Assembly: GCA_963573385.1 (NCBI GenBank)
Contig: CAUYLG010047111.1
Span: 62,001-126,000 of the forward strand
DNA: 64,000 nucleotides
Direction of reading: 5' to 3'
Source of the DNA: Cacajao melanocephalus
Taxonomy: Eukaryota; Chordata; Mammalia; Primates; Pitheciidae
Part shown: piece by piece, positions 28,935 to 42,108 of the stretch
How the letters are laid out: each line of letters begins with the position of its first letter
How positions within the stretch are numbered: the first letter of the stretch is position 1
Program-made: the position numbers and the translations under genes
Notes under the pieces: generated by a model
Database searches by the model: none
The model's input: the letters and a program-made list of their open reading frames with translations, nothing else
Told to the model about the DNA's origin: nothing

Positions 28935-28949
28935 AAAGGCAACACATTT

Positions 28950-29088
28950 CTTTTTTTTTTTTTCTTTTGAGACAGAGTCTCACTCTGTGGCCCAGGATGG
29001 AGTTCAGTGGCACAATCTTGACTCACTGCAACCTCCGCTTCCTGGGTTCAAGTGATTCTCCTGCTTCAGCCTCCCTCATAGCTGGGAC
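28950..29088 (-). mobile_element. Alu, antisense, first half (host of the provirus)
   Basis: Poly-T to CATAGCTGGGAC, where the retroviral LTR begins. The Alu resumes at 40787. Outer flanks AAGGCAACAC (28936) and AAGGCAACCC (40900) are the Alu target duplication, proving that the two halves were one 5'-truncated Alu. Confidence 0.93.
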
Positions 29089-29584
29089 TGAAGAAGGGAA
29101 TTAAATAATAGCAATAAAAGTAAAAACCTTGCAATTTGTAGTTGCTATATAATAAATTTTGCTGTGTTGTGTGCTGTTTAATATAATACTTCCCCAGCTC
29201 TAGAAACCATTTAACCTTATCTATCCTCCCTACATTCTTAGCAAAGTTCCCAGGCATCTAGAAATTCCTGTTTTTCTTGCTGACCAGCTGCAAGGTCACA
29301 AAGCAAATAAACTCAAGCTGTGGAATGTGTTTCTCAAGATGTTACCATTCAAATGTAAAGTACATCACAAGACATGCCACAAGTTAATTAATTTCTCTTT
29401 GTTCTTGCTTCTGTAAACCCGCCTCCTGCTTCGTCATCCTGTACCAAGTAGTCACATAAAGGCACCCCATTTTCTTTGTGCTTTGCTCAGAATTAGGAAG
29501 CGATTCCACTGAGCCCGTGATCATGTTAAATAAAATCCGCCTGCAACCCCATCAGTCTCTCCACATCTTAGATTTCCTGCTACA
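29089..29584 (+). promoter_or_regulatory. 5' LTR
   Basis: 496 bp, TGAAGAAGGG...GCTACA. TATA-like CATAAA at 29455-29460 and poly-A signal AATAAA at 29529-29534, so U3, R and U5 are in usual order with a short U5. It is 10 bp shorter than the 3' LTR owing to two small deletions near its start. Confidence 0.93.
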
Positions 29585-29589
29585 TTTTC

Positions 29590-29607
29590 TGGTGCCTGAA
29601 CAGGAAC
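29590..29607 (+). other. primer binding site, tRNA-Lys3-like
   Basis: Five bases after the LTR lies TGGTGCCTGAACAGGAAC. It matches the Lys3-type primer site at 15 of 18 positions, and two of the three differences are C-to-T changes at what would be CpG sites. This is my reading by eye; another tRNA is possible. Confidence 0.6.
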
Positions 29608-30807
29608 TGGAGATGGCAGTCTTACTGTCTCCTTTGCCTGTGGGACCAAGGCCCCAGACCGGAGTGGGGGGGGGACCCACAACCCTAGGCACCACCGGGA
29701 GAACTTTAGCCCGATAGGAGGCCAGCTCTCCCACCCCTCAGCACCCACTCACAGACAGTGCATTGGAACCTTCGAAGGGGCTGCAGGATGAGCTCCAGGA
29801 CCAACGTACTTCAGGAATTATGGTAAGGCATTTACAGCCCAAAAGAAAAAGAAAAAGAGGAAAAGAAAGAAAAGCCCGCCCCAAGAGGGTGGAAGGAGAG
29901 TCTGATCAATTCCTGAGGAGTGACTATTAATCCAACCCAGAAAGGCTGGGGGAAGTGAGAGTGGCTGGCTGGTTTGGATGAAACTCACATCCTCACCGGC
30001 ACACAGAACATGGGTGACTTATTAAGACAGTTTGTAGAGGAAAATGGGAAAGCGGGGAGGAGTGTGGAAGTGTGTGAAAGAGACGGTTCCGGGAGGCGCC
30101 AACGCGGGTGCAGAGGTGCAGGCCCCTTAGGTGGATTGCGTGCTCCGAAGAGAGTGAGGGCTAATCTATTAGGAGCTAATCCTACAGGGCTGACAGGACG
30201 CAGTTGCAGCTGACCGTGGCGGGAACAAGGTACTCTCCTAGCTAAGCGGCCGTCTGAAAACTCCCGCAAGAGGAGACAGCAATCAGTCCGAGGTGAAAGC
30301 CTGTGAGAGTGCGCGTCGTGTGGCAGAATGGCAGGGAGAGTCAAAACCTACACCACTAGAGTGCATGTTAAAGAACTTTAAGAAAGGCTTCCCAGGAGAC
30401 TATGGAGTTAAACTGTCCCCTTGAGGGACTGTGGTAAAGAAAACCTCTTCCCAGGTCCGCAAGGGGCATGGTTTCAAAGGCAGGAGTTTCCCGGCTCCAC
30501 GCCTCCATCCGGAAGGTAAAGTGCTTTGTCTGGGTTTCCCACGCTCGGGCTAGGTAGAGAAATCCAAGTGGGCTCCTAGGTCCAAAAAGCCTACCAAAAG
30601 CTCTGGGAGGAGGGGGCGCTGTTGTGGACAAAGTAGCCAATCCGGTATCAGAGTCAAAGATCAATCACGCCAGAGGAAGTTTGAAAGAACTCCTCTCATT
30701 GGACGAGAACATGAATGGGATGGAATAACTCAACGGTTAAAATCTCGCTGCTCCCTCCCTATAGGGATTCTTTCTCTGGATCCCCCATTGCAGTGTGGGA
30801 GCTGCCT

Positions 30808-30842
<35 letters not shown>

Positions 30843-30945
30843 AATAAATCACTCTTCCACAAAACTCTTTGGGTCCACAATATTTATTCCAACGGTAAAC
30901 TCACTGCACCTCCAGGGCCAAGAACCTCTTCCAGCTAGGAGGAAG
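29608..30945 (+). other. provirus leader (packaging region) with LTR-like insert
   Basis: A long leader of about 1.34 kb. ATG|GTAAGG at 29820-29827 is a good splice-donor candidate for env mRNA. A purine-rich run follows (29843-29876). Near 30745-30945 the sequence becomes LTR-like: a (CT)n run at 30810-30842, AATAAA at 30843-30848 and CTTTGGGTCCACAATA. The 79- and 119-codon opposing open frames at 29974-30344 show no gag likeness. Confidence 0.6.
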
Positions 30946-32901
30946 CTGGGAGTGTCTTTCAGATGCCCCCTCCCCACCCCCCTTACACCCTCAGAAGTTA
31001 AGGACCTTGCGTGACTTAAAGTGGCCTTTCTTTGGGTTTGGATGGCCAGCTGAAGGAACCATAGACCAAAAAAACCATTGGCCAAGTGTTTAGGGTGGTA
31101 ACCAGAGCCTGAAGACAGCCAGGGCATCCAGATCAGTTTCCATATATTGATTCATGGTTAAATGTAGCCCAGACACACCCCTAACTGGTTGCAACCTTGC
31201 CTAGCCACCTTCTGTACAGCCTTAGTGGCATGGGCAGGGCCTAAGGAGGCCAAGAGACCTACAGACCCCAAGCCCGCAAGGGAAGAAAAGAAAGGGCAAG
31301 AGGCACCAGAGAAACCGATTTTATAGGCTCCCCCTGAAGAAAGAGAAGTTCCATCCCCTTACACTCCAATATACCCATCCCTAGTACACCTGAGGCTAGG
31401 GGAAGAGCAAGGAGCAGGAGCTCATGCTGTACCAGGCCTAGATGCAGGGGCTCAAGTAGAGTCAGATTCAGAGGGGAGCGAGAGCTCAACATCTCTCCCT
31501 CATAAGGAAAGAAGAGAGAAAGAAAAAGAGAGTGATGTGGCCAGTCATCTCCAATCTGGCCGCACTCGAGCTTTACAGATGCCTCTCTGTGAAACATGGG
31601 TACCAGCCTAACTAGATGAGCAGGGGCAGATTCGTGGTGGGCAAAGAATCTTTATCCATCAGCCCTTTTCCGTTACTGACCTTCTGAATTGGAAACAACA
31701 CACTCCCTCCTTCACGGAGAAGCCCCAAGTGCTCATTGATCTGATAGAGTCCCTCTTTGCTACTCATAACGCTAATTGGCCAAATTGCCTGGAACTGCCG
31801 TTAACGTTGTTTAATCCAGAAGAGCGCGGGAGAATAAACCAAGCAGCTCTCCGATTGTTAGAAAATAATGCACCAGCAGGCACTAATGATGCCCTGCAAT
31901 TTGCAGTGCAGCAGTTCCCTCAGATTGTCCCTAAGTGGGACCCAAGTGAAGGGGAGGGGCTGTAAAACTTACAAACATGTAGGGCTGCACTTTTAAATGG
32001 GATAAAGGCAGGCGAAAAGAAGGTAATATATAGGGAAAGTCTCAGAGGTCCGCCAAAAACCTGAGGAAAGCCCAAGTAAATTTTATGAGAGGCTCTGTGA
32101 AGCATACTGGCTTCCAAGGCACAGAAAAGCATCTGGAATGGCTCAGAAAACACGGCATTCTGGTGCCACATCAGTCACCTTGGAATACTCTGCTCTTACT
32201 GGTGAAAAAGTCACTACCCAACGATGGGATATCTACTTCCCATGATTACAGGCCAGTACAGCACTTATTAGCTATAGACCGGGCTACAGTAACTGTTCAC
32301 CCAGTAGTACCAAACCCATACACTCCACTCTCACTGTCCCCTCCAATGCTGTGTGGTTCACTGTTTTAGACTTAAAAGATGGCTTCTTTTGTCTTCACCT
32401 CACACCAACCAGTCAACCCTTATTTGCTTTTCAATGGGGAAGTTTCCATTCGACCCAACGCCCCTACCAACCAATGTATGATGAATGTGGTTTTCATCAG
32501 CCAGGCACAAGGAAACATGAGGCGGAAGCTACAGAAGCTGGAAAGATTTGAGGGCAAGAATGCTACCAAACTCATACAGGTGACTACAACGGTGTTTTAC
32601 AGTAGAGAGGAAGAGGCTGAAAGAAAGGCAAGGTACAAGGTAAAAGAAAACGCAGACTTGTTAGCAGCTGCCTTAGTTGAGAGAGGAGCTGGTGGAAGAA
32701 GAGGATGTGGAAGAGGGCGTGGAAGAGGTAGTCAGGCTGGAGTCTGAAACTTGGCCCCGATTAGAGAGAGATCGATGTGCGGTGCACAAGAAGAAAGGAC
32801 AGTGGAAAGATGAATGCCTAGAGAGAGTAGTCGTACAGCCACCGGTTTTGACCCCATGCAATACCGAGACCAGCAGCGGCAAGCCAGAAGGCCCCAAATA
32901 A
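30946..32901 (+). pseudogene. gag: gag pseudogene
   Basis: Gag would form the viral core (matrix, proline-rich p12-like part, capsid, nucleocapsid). The frame from 30946 reads Leu-Gly-Val..., so the expected Met-Gly start appears as CTG. The matrix segment (FFGFGWPAEGT, about residues 28-38) is cut by TGA at 31012. A Pro/Glu-rich middle (about 31243-31560) and a capsid segment (open 31729-31965, QAALRLLENN) follow in the same frame. Stops occur at 32092 and earlier. Capsid is then split by an RT-derived insert (32114-32448) and resumes in another frame (VVFISQAQGNMRRKLQKLE). The nucleocapsid knuckle at 32776-32817 reads C-X2-H-X4-Q-X4-C, so one Cys and the His are lost. It ends at TAA 32899, in frame with pro, as gammaretroviral readthrough requires. 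Confidence 0.85.
32114..32448 (+). repeat. second copy of an RT segment, inside gag
   Basis: These 335 bp match 33558-33889 in the true RT (for example GATGGGATATCTAC, CCATGATTACAGGCCAGTAC and CACCCAGTAGTACCAAA). The left edge lies near a shared GAAGC; the right edge is at GGGGAAGTTTCCA, after which gag continues with TTCGACCCAACG and pol continues with ACTTACTAGG. By eye about 12% of aligned bases differ, more than the two LTRs. Its open frame 32085-32369 is an RT fragment, not Gag. Confidence 0.9.
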
Positions 32902-33330
32902 TCAGGATACAGGCTTAATTGGCCTGGCTGGGGTAGACAGCTATGAGGACTGAAACAGACTGGGCTCCATTTCTCTAGGTCCCCAGGAGCCTATGATCAG
33001 GTCCCCAGGAGCCTAAGGGTAGGGGAACAACAAATAGATTTTATGGTAGACACAGGTACTGAGCATTTAATGGTGACAAAACTGGTGGGGCCTCTGTCTA
33101 AAATTTATACCATCATGGTTGGGGCCACAGGAGTATCAGAAAAAAGACTCTTCTGCCAGTCAAAAAAATGTGTTATTGGAGGGCCGGAGGTCCAGATGAA
33201 ATCCTGTATCTCCCTGGCTACACTGTCCCTTTGTTAGGAAGGGATTTGCTTCAGAAGTTGCAAGTGCAGATTCCTTTAAGCCACAGGGGAACCTGACTGT
33301 AGATTTTAAGAGCTATGGTATTAACCCTCA
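32902..33330 (+). pseudogene. pro: protease (pro) pseudogene
   Basis: Aspartic protease that would cut Gag-Pol. The active-site triad Asp-Thr-Gly is present at 33049-33057 (FMVDTGTEH). The usual flap follows (VGATGVSEK). Frame is continuous with gag across the TAA at 32899 and is broken by TGA at 32944 and a stop at 33235. A C-terminal piece (GRDLLQKLQVQ-like) continues after a shift. Just upstream, AGGTCCCCAGGAGCCTA is repeated at 32977 and 32999 with a 22-bp period. Confidence 0.8.
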
Positions 33331-35404
33331 CAGCACCACAAGCTGAAGACTGGCGGCTATTTGCTAAGGATATGGAAGGACCCATAAGGGCCGGTGGAGG
33401 AAGTCATATTGTCAGGGCCAATTAGTGGATTTCCAGAAGTATGGGCTGAAAATAATCCACCTGGGCCAGCCATAAACCATGCTCCAGTGGCAGTAGAACT
33501 AAAAACAGGAGCCACCCCAGTCTAGCTGTGCCAGTACCCTATACCCCAAGAAGCTATCCTAGGCATAGAAAAGCATTGAGAATGGCTCAGAAAACACAAC
33601 ATTATGGTGCCATGTCAGTCACCTTTACTGCGCTCTTACCAGTGAAAAAGCTGCTACCCCGTGATGGGATATCTACCTCCCATGATTACAGGCCAGTACA
33701 GGACTTACAAGCTATAAACCAGGCTACAGTAACTATTCACCCAGTAGTACCAAAGCCATACACTCTACTCTCACTGATCCCCTCCAAATGCAGTGTGGTT
33801 CACTGTTTTAGACTAAAAGATGCCGCCTTTTGCCTTCGCCTCGCACCAGTCAGTCAACCCCTATTTGCTTTTCCATGGGGAAGTTTCCAACTTACTAGGA
33901 CCAGGCTTCCCCACAGGTTCAAGAATTCCCCCACGATCTTCAGTGAGACCCTAGCATCTGACCTTAATGCCTACACCCCACCAAATAAAGACTGTGTCCT
34001 ACTGCAGTACGTGGATGATCTTGTTTTAGCAGCCCCCCACTTTAAAGGATTGTCACAAAGAAACCCAAGACCTCCTCCACCTTCTATGGAAGGCAGGGTA
34101 TAAAGTATACAGAAAGAAAGCCCAGGTTTGTTGCAGGAGCATCACACACTTGGGGTTTGTCATAAGCCAAGGGCAGTGTATGCTAGGTAGTGCACGCAAG
34201 AAAGCTCTCTGTAGGATTCTAACCCCAACCTCCTGACGACGAGTAAGGGAGTTCCTAGGGGGAGCAGGGTTTTGTCATATTTGGATTTCAAATTTCTCAC
34301 TGATGGCAAAATCGCTATATGAAGCCACCAAAGGAGGGGAAGGGAACCTTCATTTGGGGACCTGAGCCACAAAAAGCATTTAATGCAATCCAAACAGCTC
34401 TAGTTAGGGCCTCCGCCTTAGGACTGCTGGACGTAACTAAACCCTTCTTCCTGTATGTTCATAAGCAAAAGGGAACGGCTATGGGGGTCTTAACTCAGAT
34501 TCTAGGTTCATGGAACCACCCAGTAGCCTACCTATCTAAGCAGCTGGACTCAGCAGCTCGGGGATGGCCACCCTGCTTTAAGGCCATTGCCGCTACAGCC
34601 TTGCTCATATGGGAAGCTAATAAATTAACCTTAGGACAGCAGTTAACCGTGCAGGTGCCAGACTCTGTCTTAACGCTAATGGGTCAAAGAGGGCATCGCT
34701 GGCTGTCAAATCCTAGAATGACCCAATATCAGGGACTCTTATGTGAAAATCCCTGCATAACTTTCGAAACTGTAAACACTCTTAACCCTGCTACCTTGCT
34801 CCCTCTGGAGCCAGGAGCTCCTCTTTGTGACTGTATAAAAACAGTAGATAAAGTTTTCTCCAGCAGGAAAGATCTCACAGATCATCCCTCCAGCATCCAG
34901 ATGTTGAATCCTCTACAGATGGTAGCCGCTTTGTGCAGAAAGAGTCAGGCAAGCTGGACACGCAGTTATAATTTTAAATTTAATAGTAGAGGCCAAAGCC
35001 TGCCGACAGGAACATCAGCCCAGAAAGCAGAATTAATAGCCTTAACGATAGCACTGTTGCTAACTAAGGGCAAAAGAGCCAACATATACACCAACTCAAA
35101 GTATGCTTTTGCTATACTGCATGTACGTGGGAGCATATACAAAGAAAAAGGACTCTTAACTGCCCAAGGAACAAGTGTAAAGTATCCAGAAGAAACCTTA
35201 CAACTTTTAGATGCAGTATGGAAACCAAAAGAAATAGCTATTACACATTGCAGAGGCCATCAGAAAGGTGGAACCCCAGAGGCCAAAGGAAATGGGAAAG
35301 CAGATGCAGAAGCTAGGCATGCAGCAATGAATACCCCACCTTCTAGCATAGCGACTAGAAAGGCAGCCTGTGCCATGCCTCTCCTTCCGAACCCTTGCCT
35401 CTAG
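33331..35404 (+). pseudogene. pol: reverse transcriptase and RNase H (pol) pseudogene
   Basis: RT palm motifs lie in the open frame 33528-34103: SHDYRPVQDLQAIN, the fingers/palm strands and the YVDD catalytic box at 34008-34019 (LLQYVDDLVLAA). The frame then shifts; thumb and connection follow (LGFVISQGQC, then PQKAFNAIQTAL in the open frame 34319-35404). RNase H occupies about residues 215-340 of that frame: the Glu in AELIALT, the His in THCRGHQKGG and the last Asp in GNGKADAEA are present, but the Asp of the TDS box is Asn (YTNSKYAF) and the first DGS box is not recognisable. Frames of pro, RT and RNase H differ, so no fusion protein can be made. Confidence 0.88.
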
Positions 35405-35465
35405 AGGAGACAAATTACACCCCAAATGAGAAGGCCTGGTTTGCTCAAAAAAAATAAAGCATATA

Positions 35466-35830
<365 letters not shown>

Positions 35831-37025
35831 CTATACTAAAAAAGGATGGTGAAAATTCTCAGATGGAAGGTTAGCTATTCCTAAAGTAATAGCCCCCAAG
35901 TTTGTAGAACAATTCCACCAAGGAACTCACATGGGAAAGACAGCACTAGAAACGCTAGTGAGGCGTCACTTCTATGTGCCACGGCTCACTGTCATCTCCT
36001 GAGCCATTTGTGAATAATGCTTGATTCGTGCTCAAAGCAACCCACAGCAAGGGCCAACCCGGCCCCCAGGAGTTCAAGAAGCAGGGGCAGCACCCTAAGA
36101 AAATTTGCCTGTAGATTTTACAGAGATGCCCCAGGCAGGAGGCTATCGCTATGTTAGTGTTTGTCTGTATCTACTCGGGTTGGGTAGAGGCTTTCCCCAC
36201 CAGGATAGAAAAGGCACGAGAAGGAACTAGAATATTATTAAAGAATATTATCCCCAGATTTGGGCTACCTTCAACTATAAGACCAGACAATGGCCTAGCA
36301 TTTGTAGCCAAAATTGTCCAAGACATAACACAGCTGTTACAAATTAACTGGAAATTGCATACTGCCTATCGCCCACGGAGCTCAGGAAAAATTAAGCATA
36401 TAAATCGAACACTCAAACAACTATTTAAAAAATTCTGCCAGGAAACTCATCTGTGATGGGGTCACGACTTGCCCACGGTCCTCCTCCAAATTAAGTGTAC
36501 TCCCACCATACAGACTGGGTATTCACCCTATAAAATTTTGTTCCGCTGGCCACCACCAATCATCACCCAAATTAAAGGTGACATAAAAGAGTTAGGAGAC
36601 TTAGCCCTGAGAAAGCAAATGCAGGCCTTACACATACCTACGCAAAAAAAACCACAAGGTTGGGTTCAAGAAAAATTACCTACAAGCCTAACAGACCCGG
36701 TACATCCCGCCAAACGTGGAAACTCAGTTTGGGTTAAAAAGTAGAACCCAACTACCTTAGGGCCAACTTGGGATGAGTCCCATATTGTAATTTTGTCCAC
36801 CCCGACTGCTGTTAAGGTTGCAGGCATCGTGCCCTGAATTCATCATAGCAGGTTAAAACCTGCAGCAGCCCAGGAGAAGTGGACCAGTGAGCAAGATCCT
36901 GAACCCCCAACCAGGCTGATCCTGAGACGAGACCACACTGCCAATGAAGGCGGCTGCCTTGCCTTACTCACACCCCTGGAGGCTGAACAGTCCATGCACG
37001 GCCGAAGCTTGAGGAGTCATCAGAA

Positions 37026-39512
<2,487 letters not shown>

Positions 39513-40269
39513 TGTACAATAGTGGTGCTTTCTATGGGCTTATGTAAGGCGTGTTCATCTAGTTAAACCCAACTGTTAGTGAATGTCTGGCTGGAACAAG
39601 CTCAAACAAAGCAAGTATTATTTTAAGAGCCCAAAAAGCCTTACTAATGCCATCTTTCCCAAGCAGGCAACTCGACAGGGAACGCAACTTGAAGGTGTGC
39701 AATAGCTCTGCTCCTGGACTCACAACACTCTGCGGGTCAGCCCCCGAGAGACTTCCAACCTTCAAATTGTTGCCCTGGTTGGCCCCAGGCAGATGGCTGG
39801 TTAGCCAAAGACGGGTAAGATTCCTCAGAGGAGGGACAGCCTAAGACAGGCACAGTCGTGAAGGGGCCATCAGGAGCTAAGGTAGAGTTCATTTCATGCC
39901 TTTCATGGCAGGAGAAAAGCTCCCGACTTAAATAATCTAACTCAATGCTATACATTCACCATGAGGGGACACAACAGCCTGCTGTCAATCATCCAGTAAA
40001 GGTATAAAGGCGCTCTTAAAGACTTTCCTTAAAAGGTTCTACAACACACTTAATTAACCCTTCCACCCTAACATTCAGCTAGAAGGTCATAAATACATTT
40101 AAATAAATCTAGTAAATAAGCTCATAAAAACACAAATCAAATAAACTGAGAAAAAGAAAAAAGAAGACAAACACAAACCAAAAACGGCATACCTCTAAAG
40201 GTAATAGTAACTTAGATGCTTAAAGTAGTGGTGTTGCTTTCTATTAAAGTGTTATTTATAAAATGCAAC
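39513..40269 (+). other. provirus 3' untranslated region
   Basis: About 750 bp between the env end and the polypurine tract. It is A-rich in its second half. No open frame resembles a viral accessory gene; the frames at 39559-39955 on both strands are unrelated to known retroviral proteins as far as I can tell. Confidence 0.6.
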
Positions 40270-40280
40270 AAAGGGGGGAA
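40270..40280 (+). other. polypurine tract
   Basis: AAAGGGGGGAA directly abuts the 3' LTR, the expected plus-strand primer site. Confidence 0.9.
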
Positions 40281-40786
40281 TGAAGAAGGGAATTAAATAA
40301 TAGCAATAATAGTAACAATAAAACCTTATAATTTATAGTTGCTATATAATAAAGTAAATTTTACTGTGTTGCGTGCTGTTTCATGTAATACTTCCCCAGC
40401 TCTAGAAACCATTTAACCTTATCTATCCTCCCTACATTCTTAGCAAAGTTCCCAGGCGTCTAGAAATTCCTGTTTTTCTTGCTGACCAGCTGCAAGGTCA
40501 CAAAGCAAATAAACTCAAACTGTTGAATGTGTTTCTCAAGATGTTACTTTTCAAATGTAAAGTACATCACAAGACATGCCACAAGTTAATTAACTGCTCT
40601 TTGTTCTGGCTTCTGTAAACCTGCCTCCTGCTTCGTCATCCAGTACCAAATAGGCACATAAAGGCACCCTATTTTCTTTGTGCTTTGCTCAGAATTAGGA
40701 AGTGATTCCGCTGAGCCCGTGATCACATTAAATAAAATCTGCCTGCAACCCCATCTGTCTCTCTAGAGCTCTGATTTCCCACTACA
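40281..40786 (+). promoter_or_regulatory. 3' LTR
   Basis: 506 bp, TGAAGAAGGG...CACTACA. TATA-like CATAAA at 40657-40662 and AATAAA at 40731-40736. It aligns end to end with the 5' LTR. Confidence 0.93.
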
Positions 40787-40899
40787 GGGCTACAGGCGTG
40801 CACCATCACACCTGGCTAATTTTGGTATTTTTAGTATAAATGGGGTTTTGTCGTGTTGGCCAGGCTGGCCTCGAACTCTTGACCTCGAGTGATCCACCC
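40787..40899 (-). mobile_element. Alu, antisense, second half
   Basis: Continuation of the Alu at 28950. Starts with the retroviral target duplication GGGC, then TACAGGCGTGCACC, and stops at GATCCACCC, so the Alu 5' part was never inserted. The Alu target duplication follows. Confidence 0.93.
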
Positions 40900-40913
40900 A
40901 AGGCAACCCTTTT

Positions 40914-41267
40914 GAAAGCAAAGTAGAAATCTTCTGTGTGGCATGTTTTGTGTCTCCACTTTTTCCGGAGATTTCAAAGTTACAGATTAAACATGGCCTA
41001 TACCCCAATATACCCCATGCCTCACAATCCAAATGCCAATAAAAACGTAAAAGTAAAATGTTACATTTACTTTAGGAAATTTTACTTAAAAGTAAAAGTA
41101 AAATGTGTTAAAAGTAAATAATGTTGTTGGAAGAGCAGAGAAAGAGAACATGAAACTAAGTTATTAATACTATTTAGTAAAAGCTATGCCCTTGAGGAAT
41201 AAATAATAGTTTGAAACACTTCAGGTTCTGGTTTCAAATTTTCTCACATTTCTTTATAGTTATTTAT
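40914..41267. other. AT-rich sequence with GTAAAA words
   Basis: AAAAGTAAAA-type words recur at 41046-41125 in both orientations, giving weak hairpin potential. No gene. Confidence 0.5.
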
Positions 41268-41448
41268 TTCCCTTCCTCCCTTCCTCCCACCCTCCTTCCC
41301 TCCCTCCCTCCCTTCTTCCCTTCTTTCTTCCTTTCCTCTTTCCTCTTTCCTCTTTTCTCCTTTCCTTCACCTCCCCTCCCCTTCCCTCCCCTCCCTTTCC
41401 TTCCCCTCCCCTCCCCTTCCCTCCCCTCCCTTTCCTTTCCTTTTCTTT
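41268..41448. repeat. polypyrimidine tract
   Basis: About 180 bp of C and T almost without purines. A 32-bp word is repeated at 41371-41402 and 41406-41437 (period 35). The G-rich complement has many G-runs of 3 to 4. An open frame of Ser/Phe/Leu/Pro across it is low complexity. Confidence 0.93.
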
Positions 41449-41713
41449 TTTTGAGACAGGATCTTGCTCTGTTGCCCCAGGAGGCTGGAGTGCAGTGGTA
41501 CCACCATGGTTCATTGCAGCCTTGACCTCCCAGGCTCCAGAGATCCTGCCATCTCAGCCCCCCAAGTAGTTGGGACTACAGGCAAAAGCCACCACATGTG
41601 GCTAATTTTTGTATTTTTTGTAGACACAGGGTTTCGCTATGTTGCCCAGGCTGGTCTCAAACTCCTAGACTCAAGCAATCCACCTGCCTTGGCATGAGCC
41701 ATCGCATCCAGCC
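41449..41713 (-). mobile_element. Alu, antisense, old
   Basis: T-rich tail merges with the polypyrimidine tract. About 25 bp around the usual GTGCTGGGATTACAGG is deleted near the end. Confidence 0.9.
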
Positions 41714-41740
41714 TTCTTTACATTCATTTCACAGGATGAT

Positions 41741-42108
41741 TGCTATAGACTAAATTTTATGTCACCTAAATATATGTTGAAACCTAAGCTCCAGTGTGAT
41801 TGTATTTAGAGGTGGACCTTTGGGGAGAGATTAGGTCACAAGGACAGTGCCCTCGAGAAGGGGATTCGTTTCCTTATTAAAGAGAACCTGGAGATCTGCC
41901 CCACCCCTCCACCATGTGTGGACATGGCCAGAAGACAGTCACCTATGAACCAGGAAACAGGTCCTCCCCAGACCTGGTGGGGAGACTGAATCTGCTGGTG
42001 CCTTGATCTTGGACATCCAGCCTCCGGAACGGTGAGAAATAAATGTTTATTGTTTGTAAGCCACCCAGGCTATGGTGTTTTGATATAACGGCCTGAACGA
42101 CCAAGGCA
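41741..42108 (+). mobile_element. MLT1-type MaLR solo LTR, sense
   Basis: TGCTATAGACTAAATTTTAT to ACGACCAAGGCA, with GAGAAATAAATGTTTATTG (poly-A signal) and AAGCCACCCAGGCTATGG near the end. Possible 5-bp duplication ATGAT/AAGAT with one change. Confidence 0.85.

Noticed and set aside
29974..30213. 79-codon frame as the start of Gag
   Set aside because: It has no matrix-like sequence; the matrix text begins at 30946 in the frame that continues into the capsid.
30843..30848. AATAAA as the end of a separate solo LTR in the leader
   Set aside because: No TG...CA borders or duplication are seen, so it is reported only as an LTR-like segment.
34319..35404. The 361-codon pol frame as a functional RNase H protein
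   Set aside because: It lacks a recognisable first DGS box, carries Asn for a catalytic Asp, starts within the RT connection and is shifted from the RT frame.
41211..41525. 104-codon Ser/Phe/Pro-rich frame
   Set aside because: It is the polypyrimidine tract translated.
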